DNA from: Collinsella sp. AF23-4AC
Lineage (GTDB): Bacteria; Actinomycetota; Coriobacteriia; Coriobacteriales; Coriobacteriaceae
Assembly (NCBI RefSeq): GCF_003462685.1
Contig: NZ_QRVE01000017.1
Coordinates: forward strand, 1 to 41,105
Length of the DNA: 41,105 nucleotides
Direction: 5' to 3'
Shown one piece after another: positions 1 through 7,723 of the stretch; positions within the stretch are counted from its first letter, which is position 1; each line of letters begins with the position of its first letter. A program made the position numbers and the translations under genes. The notes beneath the pieces are model-generated. The model did not search any database, had not been told where the DNA came from, and was given only the letters and a program-made list of their open reading frames with translations.

Positions 1-333
1 TACTGCGACCCCCGGCAGAGCCAGCAGAAGGGCGCGTGCGAGAAGAACCACGTGGAGATCAGGAAGCTGCTGCCCAAGGGCGCCGGGGCCAGGTTCGACC
101 GGCTGACGGCGGAGGACTGCGCGCTGCTCATGTCGCAGGTGAACTCCGAGCCGAGGGGCGCGCTCGGTTTCCTGACGCCGGCGCGCGTGCTGCGGATGGC
201 CCTCGGGGAGGACGCCTCCGCCCTCATGGACGCGTTGGGGATAGAGGAGCTGGCGCCCGGCGAGCTCGACCTCACGCCCGGCTGCATCGACAGGGCAAGG
301 GCCGCGAGGGGCGAGGGGCCGCTGGCGGGGTAG
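1..333 (+). CDS. IS30-family transposase, C-terminal fragment cut by the window edge
   Basis: The reading frame is open from base 1 and ends at TAG 331-333, giving 110 residues of a transposase whose start lies outside the window. It aligns without gaps to the C-terminal end of the complete transposase at 691-1983. The shared catalytic segment is YCDP..., then KGAC-E-(K/R)-NHVEIRKLLPKG, and both continue through VNSEPRGALGF.TPAR. The glutamate of the DDE triad is codon 40-42. The differences are many single substitutions, so this is a diverged relative and not a fresh duplicate. Arg is often AGG and GC is very high, unlike the host genes downstream. Whether the full gene is intact cannot be seen. 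Confidence 0.85.
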   Translation, partial: YCDPRQSQQKGACEKNHVEIRKLLPKGAGARFDRLTAEDCALLMSQVNSEPRGALGFLTPARVLRMALGEDASALMDALGIEELAPGELDLTPGCIDRARAARGEGPLAG

Positions 334-556
334 GCGGCGGGCCGGGACATGGGCCGGAGGGCCCGTTGCGCTGAGGCCGGAACGGCTGCGCGGCGGGCTG
401 GCGGAGCATGCGGCGGCGGCATGGGGGCCCCGGCCTCCACAGCCTCTCCACCTGCGGAAACGAGGCGACGGCCAGGCGCCGGGAGCTATTCCCGCGTTGC
501 GCTAGCTGCGGAAACGCGGGACCCGTTCAGGCTGTTGCGTTGAGATTGAAAATCAA
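1..556 (+). mobile_element. IS30-like element, right part only (left part outside window)
   Basis: This stretch is the right-hand end of an insertion sequence whose transposase tail is at 1-333. The right terminus is placed at about 556. There the sequence ends in GAAAATCAA, matching the end of the second copy at 2209, and the bases after it no longer match. Both copies also share a TAGCTGCGGRAACG-like stretch shortly before the end (about 500-515 here, 2154-2169 in copy two). The 223 bases after the stop codon hold no supported gene. The exact terminal base is inferred from the comparison. Confidence 0.6.
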
Positions 557-599
557 CCTGTCACTGCACCTCCCTTGATTGGCAACTTCATCCGAACAC

Positions 600-639
600 T
601 TCCCACATTCATCCGCACATGTGCGGGTGAATGTGGGAA
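600..639. repeat. 40-base palindrome in the IS left end
   Basis: The two arms, TTCCCACATTCATCCGCAC and GTGCGGGTGAATGTGGGAA, flank a central AT and differ from perfect symmetry at one base pair. It lies 1 base inside the left terminal repeat and 50 bases before the transposase start. That is where an IS promoter and a transposase or repressor binding site would be. An alternative is an abutted IR-IR junction with a 2-base spacer, but the matching arm is not found at the element's right end. Confidence 0.7.
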
Positions 640-690
640 TCCGATACCCTGAGGGCCGGACCGGCCGGCCCCGGGAGATCGGAGGACGGC

Positions 691-1983
691 ATGTCCGGAA
701 AGAGGAAGAAGGGCGTCGGGAAGGCGGCCCCGAGGGCCTACGGCAGGCTCACCAGGCACGAGCGGAACACGGTCCAGAGGATGCTGGAGCGAGGGGCCTC
801 GTGCAGGCAGATCGCGAGGGAGCTGGGCAGGTCGCCCTCGACGGTGAGCGCCGAGGTGGCGTCGCACAGGTTCGTGACCGCGCCGAGGGAGAGGCGCGGC
901 GAGCGCGTGGACGCCTCCGCCGACCTGTCCGCGGCATGCCCGCGCCTGGCCGCGTGGCCGCGATGCTGCAACGGGTGCGGGCGGTACCGCGCGATCGGCT
1001 GCAAGCGCCGCCCGCACGTCTTCTACGAGGCCCGCGCCGCGCAGCTGTGCGCGGACTCGGTCCTCGTCTCGTCGAGGCGCGGGATAGACGCCGACGAGCC
1101 CGCCGCGGCCGCGGCGCTCGCCCTCATCCGCGACGGCCTGGGCCGTGGGCTGTCGCCCGAGCAGCTGTCCGCCCGCAACGGCGGGCCCGTGGACCTGTCG
1201 CCCTCGACGATCTACCGCTGGGTCGCGGCGGGCTACGACGGCATGACCAACATGGAGCTCAGGCGCAAGGTCGGCTACAGGCCCAGGTCGCACCGGGCCC
1301 CGAAGAGGGCGACGCCGCACTCGCCCCGCAGGTCGCACGCCGCGTTCCTCGGCCTGGGCGAGGACGCGTGCGCCGCCGCCTGGGAGATGGACACCGTCGA
1401 GGGCTCGCGGGAGGACAGCGCCTGCCTGCTCACGCTGCTGCACCGCCCCAGCAGGCTGCAGCTCGCGCTGCCGCTCGCGGCGAAGGACGCCGAGAGCGTG
1501 GCGGCGGCGCTCGGGGGCGTGCGCTCGGTGCTGGGCGCCGGCGGGACGCGCCGCGTGTTCCGCGCCGTCCTCACCGACAACGGCGCCGAGTTCTCCGACG
1601 AGGGCGCGATCGCCGCGCTGATCGGCGAGGGGCCGGGCGAGACGAGGCTGTTCTACTGCGACCCCCGGCGCAGCGACCAGAAGGGCGCCTGCGAGCGCAA
1701 CCACGTCGAGATCAGGAAGCTGCTGCCCAAGGGCCGCGGCCTCAGGTTCGACCGGCTGGCCCCGGCCGACCTTGCGCTGGCGATGTCGCACGTGAACTCC
1801 GAGCCCCGCGGCGCGCTCGGCTTCGCGACGCCCGCCCGCACCTTCCGGGCGATGCTCGGCGACGACGCGGCGGCGCTGCTGGAGGCGTACGGCATCGAGG
1901 ACGTGCCCGTCGACGGGCTCGACCTGACGCCGGGGCTCATCGCGCGGGCGCGCGCAGAGAGGGGCGATGCCCCGCTGTCCTAG
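691..1983 (+). CDS. IS30-family transposase
   Basis: A 430-residue DDE transposase that catalyses cut and joining of the element ends. The N-terminal part has an IS30-type helix-turn-helix (RLTRHERNTVQRML, then CRQIARELGRSPSTVSAEV, residues about 14-55). A cysteine-containing linker follows (CCNGCGRYRAIGC). The catalytic core has D234 (WEMDTVEG), D296 (LTDNGAEF) and E335 (KGACERNHVEI). The start ATG at 691 is chosen because GGAGG lies at 680-684; an in-frame ATG at 631 would sit inside the palindrome at 600-639. Codon use is extreme (AGG arginine, third-position G/C) compared with genes from 2.8 kb on, which fits recent transfer from a higher-GC host. It looks intact. Confidence 0.9.
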   Translation: MSGKRKKGVGKAAPRAYGRLTRHERNTVQRMLERGASCRQIARELGRSPSTVSAEVASHRFVTAPRERRGERVDASADLSAACPRLAAWPRCCNGCGRYRAIGCKRRPHVFYEARAAQLCADSVLVSSRRGIDADEPAAAAALALIRDGLGRGLSPEQLSARNGGPVDLSPSTIYRWVAAGYDGMTNMELRRKVGYRPRSHRAPKRATPHSPRRSHAAFLGLGEDACAAAWEMDTVEGSREDSACLLTLLHRPSRLQLALPLAAKDAESVAAALGGVRSVLGAGGTRRVFRAVLTDNGAEFSDEGAIAALIGEGPGETRLFYCDPRRSDQKGACERNHVEIRKLLPKGRGLRFDRLAPADLALAMSHVNSEPRGALGFATPARTFRAMLGDDAAALLEAYGIEDVPVDGLDLTPGLIARARAERGDAPLS

Positions 1984-2301
1984 CCTGAAAGGGAAAAACG
2001 GAATAGACTGACCGACCGTTCGGCTGGGTCTGGGAGGAGGTGCCGGGCGGCGGGCGGAGCATGGCCACCGGACCCATCGAAACACATCTCCACCGTTCCT
2101 TCAACTGGGAAAATGCCGACCCGGGGGCCCGAATGGGACCTCGGGGGCGTTCGGCTAGCTGCGGGAACGGCCTATTCGCTCAATGTGTTCGGCTGAGATC
2201 GGAAATCAACCAAGACGTGCGACCTATATAACATATCGACAAAAAAGACTGCCGGCGCGGGGCGGCGCCGACGGTTGCGAGAGAATATCGATTGTTGGCT
2301 G

Positions 2302-2592
2302 TTAAGCAGCGACGGCCTCGTAGACCGTGGCGCCCGAGAAGCTGTCGTGCAGGCTCTTGCCGCAGATCCAAGGCAGCTCGACGACCTCGCAGACCGTATT
2401 GACCAGCTCGGAGCAGTCAGTAAAATGGCCCTTATCGTTGAGGGCCTCGCAATCCTGAACACGCCAATAGCCATCGGTGTGCGTAATGTAGTACTCGTGA
2501 TCGTTGATCGACACGAAAGCGCGCGTCTTGGAACGCAACAGCTTCAGAAATCCTTCGAAGTCGGTCTCGACGACATCTCCAGCCTGGAACAT
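2302..2592 (-). CDS. small hypothetical protein, 96 residues
   Basis: I do not recognise this protein. It is an acidic soluble chain with no membrane segment or signal peptide. It has aromatic-rich stretches (HEYYITHTDGYWRVQD) and four cysteines scattered in the middle (DCEAL, DCSELV, VCEVV, ICGKS). A strong ribosome binding site, AGGAGGTAA, lies directly before the ATG at 2590-2592, which supports it being real. Its base composition is that of the host and not of the adjacent IS. The IS right end lies about 90 bases past its stop, so the element may have landed just downstream of it. The first half reads like a small domain binding a peptide or nucleic acid, but that is not supported by any motif. 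Confidence 0.7.
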   Translation of the reverse strand: MFQAGDVVETDFEGFLKLLRSKTRAFVSINDHEYYITHTDGYWRVQDCEALNDKGHFTDCSELVNTVCEVVELPWICGKSLHDSFSGATVYEAVAA

Positions 2593-2882
2593 GATGTTAC
2601 CTCCTGGCCCGGCGCCACCATGGCGCGTTGATAAACGTTGGTACTCCTTTAGTAAAACCTTTATCAGGGCTTATGCGCGCATCATTTAGGCAAATGGTAA
2701 AAACCGCAGGGTAGACGGGATAAAACGTTTAATCATCCCACCGGTTTGTCACATTCTGGCTGAAGTTTTATGCAAACCAACTTTTCCACCTGGTAGCTTG
2801 CATTTTTTGGGGCCGACGGCGCGATTACGGTTTTGGTTCGGCGGGTAAGAACGAGGCATCGCAACCAACGTCAGGAGGACAC

Positions 2883-3404
2883 ATGGAGACCATCGAGGCG
2901 CTCATCCACCGCCGCAGCTGCCGCAAATACAGCGATCGCCCTGTCGAGGCCGAGAAGCTCGCACGCATTCTCGAAGCCGGCCAGTATGCGCCGAGCGGCA
3001 TGGGGCGCCAGCCGGTCACGTTCGTCGCCGTCACCGATCCCGCAACCGTCGAGCGCCTCTCGCAGCTCAACGTCCAAGTTATGGGTAGCGAGGGAGATCC
3101 CTTCTACGGCGCCAAGACCGTTGTGGTAGTGCTCGTCGACCGCAGCGTGCCCACGCACCTGGAAGACGGCTCGCTCGCCATGGGCAACCTGCTCAACGCA
3201 GCCTATGCGCTGGGCGTCGATTCGTGTTGGATCCACCGCGCACACGAGGTCTTTGACTCACCCGAAGGATTGGAACTGCTGGACAAGTGGGGTCTGCCCG
3301 CCGACGGAAGCCTGCGCGGTGTGGGCAACTGCATTCTGGGCTATGCCGAAGACATGCTTCCCCAGGCCAAACCCCGCCGCGACAACATCGTGTACGTCAG
3401 GTAA
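2883..3404 (+). CDS. nitroreductase-family protein
   Basis: A 173-residue FMN-dependent oxidoreductase of the nitroreductase superfamily, which uses NAD(P)H to reduce nitro groups, quinones or flavins in the cytoplasm. The N-terminal signature IHRRSCRKYSDRPV (residues 8-21) carries the arginines that bind the FMN phosphate. It is followed by ILEAGQYAPSGMGRQP (30-44), the second flavin-contact loop. Near the C terminus is GVGNCILGYAED. The length is at the short end of the family (usually 170-220). AGGAGG sits 5 bases before the ATG. It stands alone, and a possible terminator hairpin follows at 3484-3512. The physiological substrate cannot be told from sequence. Confidence 0.88.
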   Translation: METIEALIHRRSCRKYSDRPVEAEKLARILEAGQYAPSGMGRQPVTFVAVTDPATVERLSQLNVQVMGSEGDPFYGAKTVVVVLVDRSVPTHLEDGSLAMGNLLNAAYALGVDSCWIHRAHEVFDSPEGLELLDKWGLPADGSLRGVGNCILGYAEDMLPQAKPRRDNIVYVR

Positions 3405-3483
3405 TTAGTTCCGCCGCTCTAACGAACGGCGGCCCCGCTGACGCTGCGCGAGCCGCATTCACGCCAATCTGACGTTCAATTTC

Positions 3484-3512
3484 GAGGGCGCGACCAAAAG
3501 GTTAGCGCCCTC
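3484..3512 (+). terminator. possible terminator hairpin after the nitroreductase gene
   Basis: GAGGGCG and CGCCCTC form a perfect 7-base stem around a 15-base loop and are followed by TCATTT. The stem is GC-rich but the T-run is weak, so this is a modest candidate. Confidence 0.4.
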
Positions 3513-3643
3513 TCATTTCACGTCACCTTGGCGCAAATGCGGCTCGCTCGCTGTTGGTGACTGACATCGGGTGCGCCACTGGTGACATCTGGCACTTGGG
3601 CAGCTAAAAGGCCCCGTCCCAAATTTGCTGCTCTACTCGCAAC

Positions 3644-4219
3644 TTATCTTGCCGATGGAGTTGTCGTCGTTTCGTTCGCGTGGGTCGTTTCGGCGCTGTC
3701 GCCCTGTTCGTCCTCGTCCTTTTGCGCGTCGGCGATGGTGGAGGCCGCCGCAACGATACCACGCTGAGGCGCCACGCCCGTCTGGGCCTGAGCGCCCTCG
3801 ATAAGCTCCGTGCCGGCATGCGCGAGCTCAGCAGACCCGAACATCGCACTCAGGTCGGCCCCGCCGCCGGCGTAACCAAGCGCCGCGAGCGCGATGACAA
3901 CCACCGCAACAACGACCGCGATCGGAACATAGCGATGCCAGCCTGCGGGATTGAGGCCGCTACGGCGAGCAGCGCCACGGCTAATGAAGCCGAGCGTTCC
4001 ATCGTGCTTGAGCTTTGACCCCACCACACGCTTACGGCCCCACAGCGACGATTCGGCCTGCATGGCCAAGCGAGCGCTTGCCGAAGGATAGCCATATCTA
4101 GTGCGTTTGAACGAGCCGTCGAAGCCTGAGGCGCTTTTGCCCCACGTCCGCGAAGTCGTGCGACGGTTGACCGGCGCCGTGGGCTTTCGAGCCCGATTTG
4201 GTTTTGAAGTCTCCGTCAT
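3644..4219 (-). CDS. hypothetical protein with one membrane segment, 191 residues
   Basis: Unrecognised. The N-terminal half (about 95 residues) is strongly basic and low in acidic residues (KPNRARKPTAP, TRYGYPSASARLA, GRKRVVGSKLKH). A single membrane span, YVPIAVVVAVVVIALAALGY, lies at about 98-117. The C-terminal tail is acidic and Ala/Thr-rich (DAQKDEDEQGDSAETTHANETTTT). By the positive-inside rule the basic part would be cytoplasmic and the tail outside. The start at MTETSK is preferred; two longer in-frame ATGs (4252, 4273) have poor ribosome sites. The gene lies 84 bases downstream of the Fis-type regulator on the same strand, so co-transcription is possible. Confidence 0.65.
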   Translation of the reverse strand: MTETSKPNRARKPTAPVNRRTTSRTWGKSASGFDGSFKRTRYGYPSASARLAMQAESSLWGRKRVVGSKLKHDGTLGFISRGAARRSGLNPAGWHRYVPIAVVVAVVVIALAALGYAGGGADLSAMFGSAELAHAGTELIEGAQAQTGVAPQRGIVAAASTIADAQKDEDEQGDSAETTHANETTTTPSAR

Positions 4220-4303
4220 ACACCCCCGCACGCCGTAACGCAATCGAAACATTACCGCTTTGGACTGTAGCACACGCGCTGCATGCGGTCACGAGCGCCT
4301 CGC

Positions 4304-5521
4304 TCAGCGGTCGTCGTCCTTCAGCAAGCGCCACAGGGTCGTGCGGCTTATTCCCAGCACCTCGGCAGCGCGGGTCCGGTTGCCCTGAAGGTAGCCTACG
4401 ACCAGCCGCGCGATGTCGCGTTCGGTATCGGTCAGTGGACGCAGGATATACAGGTCGCTGTCGAGCGTCGGAGTGCCAAAGGTTGCGGTTTTGATGACGT
4501 CCTCCTGGGCGAGCACCTCCTCCGCCACCGCGCGCTCCGCCACACCCGACCCTACTAATATATAGAGTCGTTCCGAGACCTCGCGAAGCTGCAGATAGTT
4601 GCGTGGCCAGCGATAACAGTTGAGCGTCGAGGCGGCCTCCTCGGACATACTCGGAGCGGCAGTTCCAAAGACATCTGACAGATACGACAAATACTGCGCA
4701 ACCTTTTTCGATGCGCCACCCTGCTCGGCAATCGCAGGCGCCACACTTACTGCGCACGCCAAGCGCTCGGTTACAAAAGCGGCCTGATCGCTTTCGCCAC
4801 CGCCTGGCATATCGTTTGCCGTCAGAACCACGTGGCAACGCGCGGCCAGCGCCGTGTCGGTCATCGTAGAGACAAGCTCGCGCAGACGCTGCGGCGAAAG
4901 TGCATGCCAGCCGCCAATACAAAGGGTCAGCCTTGCCTGGAACAGCGGCGATTCCGAGCTTTTGAGCAGATGGCGCCAGCCGCGATCCGTGAGTTCGTCA
5001 AGCGCCACGGACACAAAGGGTTCGTCGGCATAAGGCCCATCCAGATAGAGGCGTTTTGCAATCTCTGCCTGGCCAGCACCCAGCTCGCCCTCCAGCATGA
5101 GGGGCACACCGCGGGCATAGCTTTCGCAGACGGGGGCAGCGACCGCAGCGGCACCCTCGACAATGCCGTACGCGCTTGCCTCGTAGCGCGCCTCGACCTC
5201 ATCTGCGTTAAGCCACTCAATGCCCGCGTGTGCCGCCACACCGCGCACCTCGCGGATCACGACCACCCAAAGCGCGCCGTCTTCCTTGGCGACCGGACGC
5301 ACCGTGAGGCTCAAGCGCCCTCCCGCATGCCCCATCACCAGGCGCGTGCCGTTGCCCACGCGCCCCAGGCGCTCGGCGACAAATGCCGCGACATCTTGCT
5401 CGAGCGCGACATCATCCATGGTCGAAATCGCCACGTGTCCATGCCCATCGATTGCCAACGCCGAGGCCCCGGCAGCAGCCAAGGCCTCGATCAAGATTTG
5501 TAGCTTGGCGTCACTGTTCAT
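4304..5521 (-). CDS. Fis-type regulator with degenerate AAA+ domain (NtrC/PrpR-like)
   Basis: A 405-residue DNA-binding protein laid out like a sigma-54 activator. The N-terminal sensor-like region (about 1-110) is followed by a AAA+-like core. The core includes GELGAGQA (145-152) where a Walker A (GESGTGKE-like) is expected, but the key Lys is Gln. The YRWPRNYLQLREV segment (303-315) matches the Y-WPGN-REL motif of this family. A Fis helix-turn-helix lies at the end (GNRTRAAEVLGISRTTLWRLLK, about 380-401). No GAFTGA loop is visible, so it probably does not drive sigma-54 and may act as an ordinary activator or repressor. The ATG at 5521 follows GGGA; an upstream GTG at 5545 is in frame. The regulated genes are unknown. 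Confidence 0.72.
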   Translation of the reverse strand: MNSDAKLQILIEALAAAGASALAIDGHGHVAISTMDDVALEQDVAAFVAERLGRVGNGTRLVMGHAGGRLSLTVRPVAKEDGALWVVVIREVRGVAAHAGIEWLNADEVEARYEASAYGIVEGAAAVAAPVCESYARGVPLMLEGELGAGQAEIAKRLYLDGPYADEPFVSVALDELTDRGWRHLLKSSESPLFQARLTLCIGGWHALSPQRLRELVSTMTDTALAARCHVVLTANDMPGGGESDQAAFVTERLACAVSVAPAIAEQGGASKKVAQYLSYLSDVFGTAAPSMSEEAASTLNCYRWPRNYLQLREVSERLYILVGSGVAERAVAEEVLAQEDVIKTATFGTPTLDSDLYILRPLTDTERDIARLVVGYLQGNRTRAAEVLGISRTTLWRLLKDDDR

Positions 5522-5639
5522 ATTGCGTCCCGTCCTCGACGCCACGCCGCCACCGACGGCCGCGCGGGCGAGTGTTTCAAAATTGAACGATATTGCTCAC
5601 CAAACACTATAGGGCAGAGGCCGCCGTCCTGCGAGTATA

Positions 5640-5735
5640 TGAGTTGCCCCGCATCGCCATCCTGGCGGGGCGATAAGAGCTCTTCGGGACCTATAAACCT
5701 GCGGACAAGCCATACCCGCAAGAGCTCCTATCGCT
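5640..5735 (-). other. paired hairpins between yeiH-like gene and Fis-type regulator gene
   Basis: Two stems stand side by side in the 265-base gap. CCCCGC 5647-5652 pairs with GCGGGG 5665-5670. CGATAAGAGCTCTT 5671-5684 pairs with AAGAGCTCCTATCG 5720-5733 (13 of 14), and inside its loop GCGG 5701-5704 faces CCGC 5716-5719. No T-run is evident, so it may be a structured leader of the regulator mRNA, a processing site, or a terminator of the upstream gene. Confidence 0.45.
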
Positions 5736-5786
5736 CCACCGCAGGCATGCGCTCACCAGCATGCAGCACGCAAATAAGCTACTTCT

Positions 5787-6821
5787 CTACCAGATTCCCA
5801 GCACGTGCTGCATTCCCAAACTCATGCACGCAATGCCAATCCAGCAGCAAAAGCCCAATGCGATGGGCTTACCGCCCTTTTTGACCAGCTCGACGATATC
5901 GGTATTAAAGCCAATAGCCGCCATGGCCATCACGATAAAGAACTTCGAAAGCTCCTTGATGGGCGCCGTAATGGACGCGGGAAGCTGAAGCACCGTGGTG
6001 ATTACGCTCGCCAGCACAAAGAACAGCACAAACATGGGAAACGCGCGTTTAAGCGAGAACGTGCTTTTGGCGTCGCCGCCGGCCTTGCGCGCCAGATGCA
6101 TCTGCCAGCATGCGAGAACCAACGTAATGGGAATAATGGCCAGCGTCCTGGTGAGCTTGACCACCGTGGCGCTCTCGAGCACATTGGCACCGGGATGCAT
6201 GCTGTCCCAAGCGCTCGCCGCAGCCGTTACGGACGAAGTGTCGTTGATGGCGGTGCCGGCAAACAGACCAAAGCCCTCGTTGGTCAGCCCGAGCATGCCG
6301 CCGAGCGTCGGAAACACGAGCGCCGCGATAACGTTAAACAGGAAGATGACCGAAATAGCCTGGGCAATCTCACGATCGTCGGCATCGATGACGGGCGCGG
6401 TCGCGGCGATGGCAGAACCGCCGCAAATCGACGAACCCACACCCACAAGCGTCGCGATCTTGCCCGGCACGTTCATGACGCGGCAGAGCACGAAGGCGAT
6501 GACAAGCGAGGTCGAGATCGTCGCCACGATAATCGGCAGCGACTGAGCGCCTTTGGACAGAATCTGCGAGAGGTTCATGCCAAAACCAAGCAGGATTACC
6601 GCGTACTGCAAGACTTTTTTAGACGTATAGGTGACACCGGCGGCGAGCTGTTCGCGACGATTCTTGGGAAAGACGAGCGCCAGGACCATGCCAAAGAGGA
6701 TGGCAAACACTGGCCCGCCGACCACCTCAATCTGTTTGCCGAGCAACATCGCGGGGATGGCGACGATCAGGCAGAACAAGACGCCCTTCCAGCGCTCGCG
6801 TACGATATTCGCCAGTTGCAT
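5787..6821 (-). CDS. YeiH-family integral membrane protein (putative sulfate exporter family)
   Basis: A 344-residue membrane protein of the YeiH/UPF0324 family (Cons_hypoth698). About nine to ten hydrophobic segments are visible. Conserved landmarks are the GFGMNLSQI segment, VGVGSSICGGSAIAATAPVI (about 126-145) and FAGTAINDTSSVTAAA (about 184-199). Members are annotated as putative sulfate/sulfonate exporters, but the transported substrate is rarely proven. The ATG has GGAATC-like spacing upstream, and the length is normal for the family. It is divergent from a GntR regulator at 7014, and the shared 190-base gap should hold both promoters. This arrangement resembles enteric yeiH beside its LysR regulator YeiE, with a different regulator class here. 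Confidence 0.85.
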   Translation of the reverse strand: MQLANIVRERWKGVLFCLIVAIPAMLLGKQIEVVGGPVFAILFGMVLALVFPKNRREQLAAGVTYTSKKVLQYAVILLGFGMNLSQILSKGAQSLPIIVATISTSLVIAFVLCRVMNVPGKIATLVGVGSSICGGSAIAATAPVIDADDREIAQAISVIFLFNVIAALVFPTLGGMLGLTNEGFGLFAGTAINDTSSVTAAASAWDSMHPGANVLESATVVKLTRTLAIIPITLVLACWQMHLARKAGGDAKSTFSLKRAFPMFVLFFVLASVITTVLQLPASITAPIKELSKFFIVMAMAAIGFNTDIVELVKKGGKPIALGFCCWIGIACMSLGMQHVLGIW

Positions 6822-6982
6822 ATGGGATTCCTTCTTTCTATTTCACGTTTGCGACGGCTTATGATACGGCAATTTGAACACAACTCCGCACAAACACAGA
6901 CCAAGATGCCGCAATAGTTCTCGGGCAACAGTCGAATTACCCACCGTGGAGAGCTGATTCGCGTCATAATTAACAGCTGACA

Positions 6983-6995
6983 TATCAGTGTGATA
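6983..6995. promoter_or_regulatory. palindromic site in the yeiH-like/GntR divergent promoter region
   Basis: TATCA-GTG-TGATA is a perfect 5+3+5 inverted repeat, 19 bases before the chosen GntR start and about 160 bases from the YeiH-family start. GntR/FCD regulators usually bind such short palindromes and often control their own divergent region. Assignment to this regulator is inference. Confidence 0.4.
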
Positions 6996-7013
6996 GAACG
7001 GTTGCGAGGCACT

Positions 7014-7715
7014 ATGGAAGAATCGATGCACGTCGGCGAGCAGGAAACGAGCCTACAGGACCAGTCCTACCACACCATTCGACGCAAAATCGTCTACCTG
7101 GACTACAAGCCGGGCGAAAAGCTGGGCGTCAAGCAGCTTTGCGACGACCTTGATATGGGGCGAACCCCTGTGCGCGAGGCGCTGGTGCGTCTGGCGCAAG
7201 AGGGCCTGGTGCGCACCGTGCCCCAAAGCGGCACCTATGTCTCGCCCATCAACCTCACTCTTGCCGAGAGCGCCTGCTACATTCGCGAGCACTTGGAAAA
7301 GCAGGTGATTGTGGAGTGCTGCGCCCGTGCCACCTCGGCAGGCATCGAGCAGCTCGACCGAGCCATCGCGCTGCAGGAAAAGACCATGACCGAAGAGGAT
7401 CGCATCGGCTTCTTTTTAAGCGACAACCTCATGCACCGCATGATCTTTAGCATCGCATGCCGTAGCACCGTGTGGTCGTGGCTCGAAGAGACCAATGCCG
7501 ACCTGGAGCGCTTCCGCTGGCTGCGCGCCGCCACGCAGGTTCTCGACAATCAGGACATCGTGAACGAGCACAAGCAGATTCGCCGCGCTATCGCCGGTCG
7601 CGACCCCATCGAAGCGAGCTTTTTGGTCAGCAAGCACCTGCACATGATGTTCCGCAACCAAACCGAGGTTCTGGACCAGTTCCCCGAGTACTTCGAGACC
7701 AGTAAGCTCCGCTAA
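7014..7715 (+). CDS. GntR-family transcriptional regulator, FCD (FadR-like) type
   Basis: A 233-residue regulator. A winged helix-turn-helix occupies about residues 15-85 (SYHTIRRKIVYLDYKPGEKL, then DMGRTPVREALVRLAQEGLV and the wing PQSGTYVSPI). An all-helical FCD ligand domain follows, with the metal/ligand-type residues in DNLMHRMIF and VNEHKQIRRAI and the closing SKHLHMMF. FCD proteins sense small carboxylates or sugar acids, often through a bound metal. The ATG at 7014 is preceded by GAGG; a GTG at 6990 is possible but overlaps the palindrome. It is divergent from the YeiH-family gene and probably controls it. Confidence 0.88.
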   Translation: MEESMHVGEQETSLQDQSYHTIRRKIVYLDYKPGEKLGVKQLCDDLDMGRTPVREALVRLAQEGLVRTVPQSGTYVSPINLTLAESACYIREHLEKQVIVECCARATSAGIEQLDRAIALQEKTMTEEDRIGFFLSDNLMHRMIFSIACRSTVWSWLEETNADLERFRWLRAATQVLDNQDIVNEHKQIRRAIAGRDPIEASFLVSKHLHMMFRNQTEVLDQFPEYFETSKLR

Positions 7716-7723
7716 CCTGCCAA

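Larger units (their letters stand above)
575..2209 (+). mobile_element. IS30-like insertion sequence, complete copy
   Basis: A complete element of about 1635 bases. The left end at 575-599 begins TTGATT and ends CCGAACAC. The right end at 2185-2209 is its imperfect reverse complement, starting GTGTTCGG and ending AATCAA, and about 18 of 25 positions agree. CC flanks both sides (573-574 and 2210-2211) and could be a 2-base target duplication, as expected for the IS30 family, though CC is too short to prove it. The single transposase gene sits inside. Only 18 bases separate it from the right end of the preceding related copy. The region after the stop, 1984-2209, holds no other gene. Confidence 0.65.

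Noticed and set aside
553..2085. Long open frame (about 510 codons) on the minus strand over the IS transposase
   Set aside because: It is an antisense frame kept open by very high GC. It has no ribosome site, its product is Arg/Ala/Pro-rich without motifs, and the plus-strand frame carries a full DDE transposase.
5805..6917. 370-codon plus-strand frame over the YeiH-family gene
   Set aside because: The product is a His/Arg/Asp-rich shadow with no motifs. The minus frame gives a recognised membrane family with the expected length and start.
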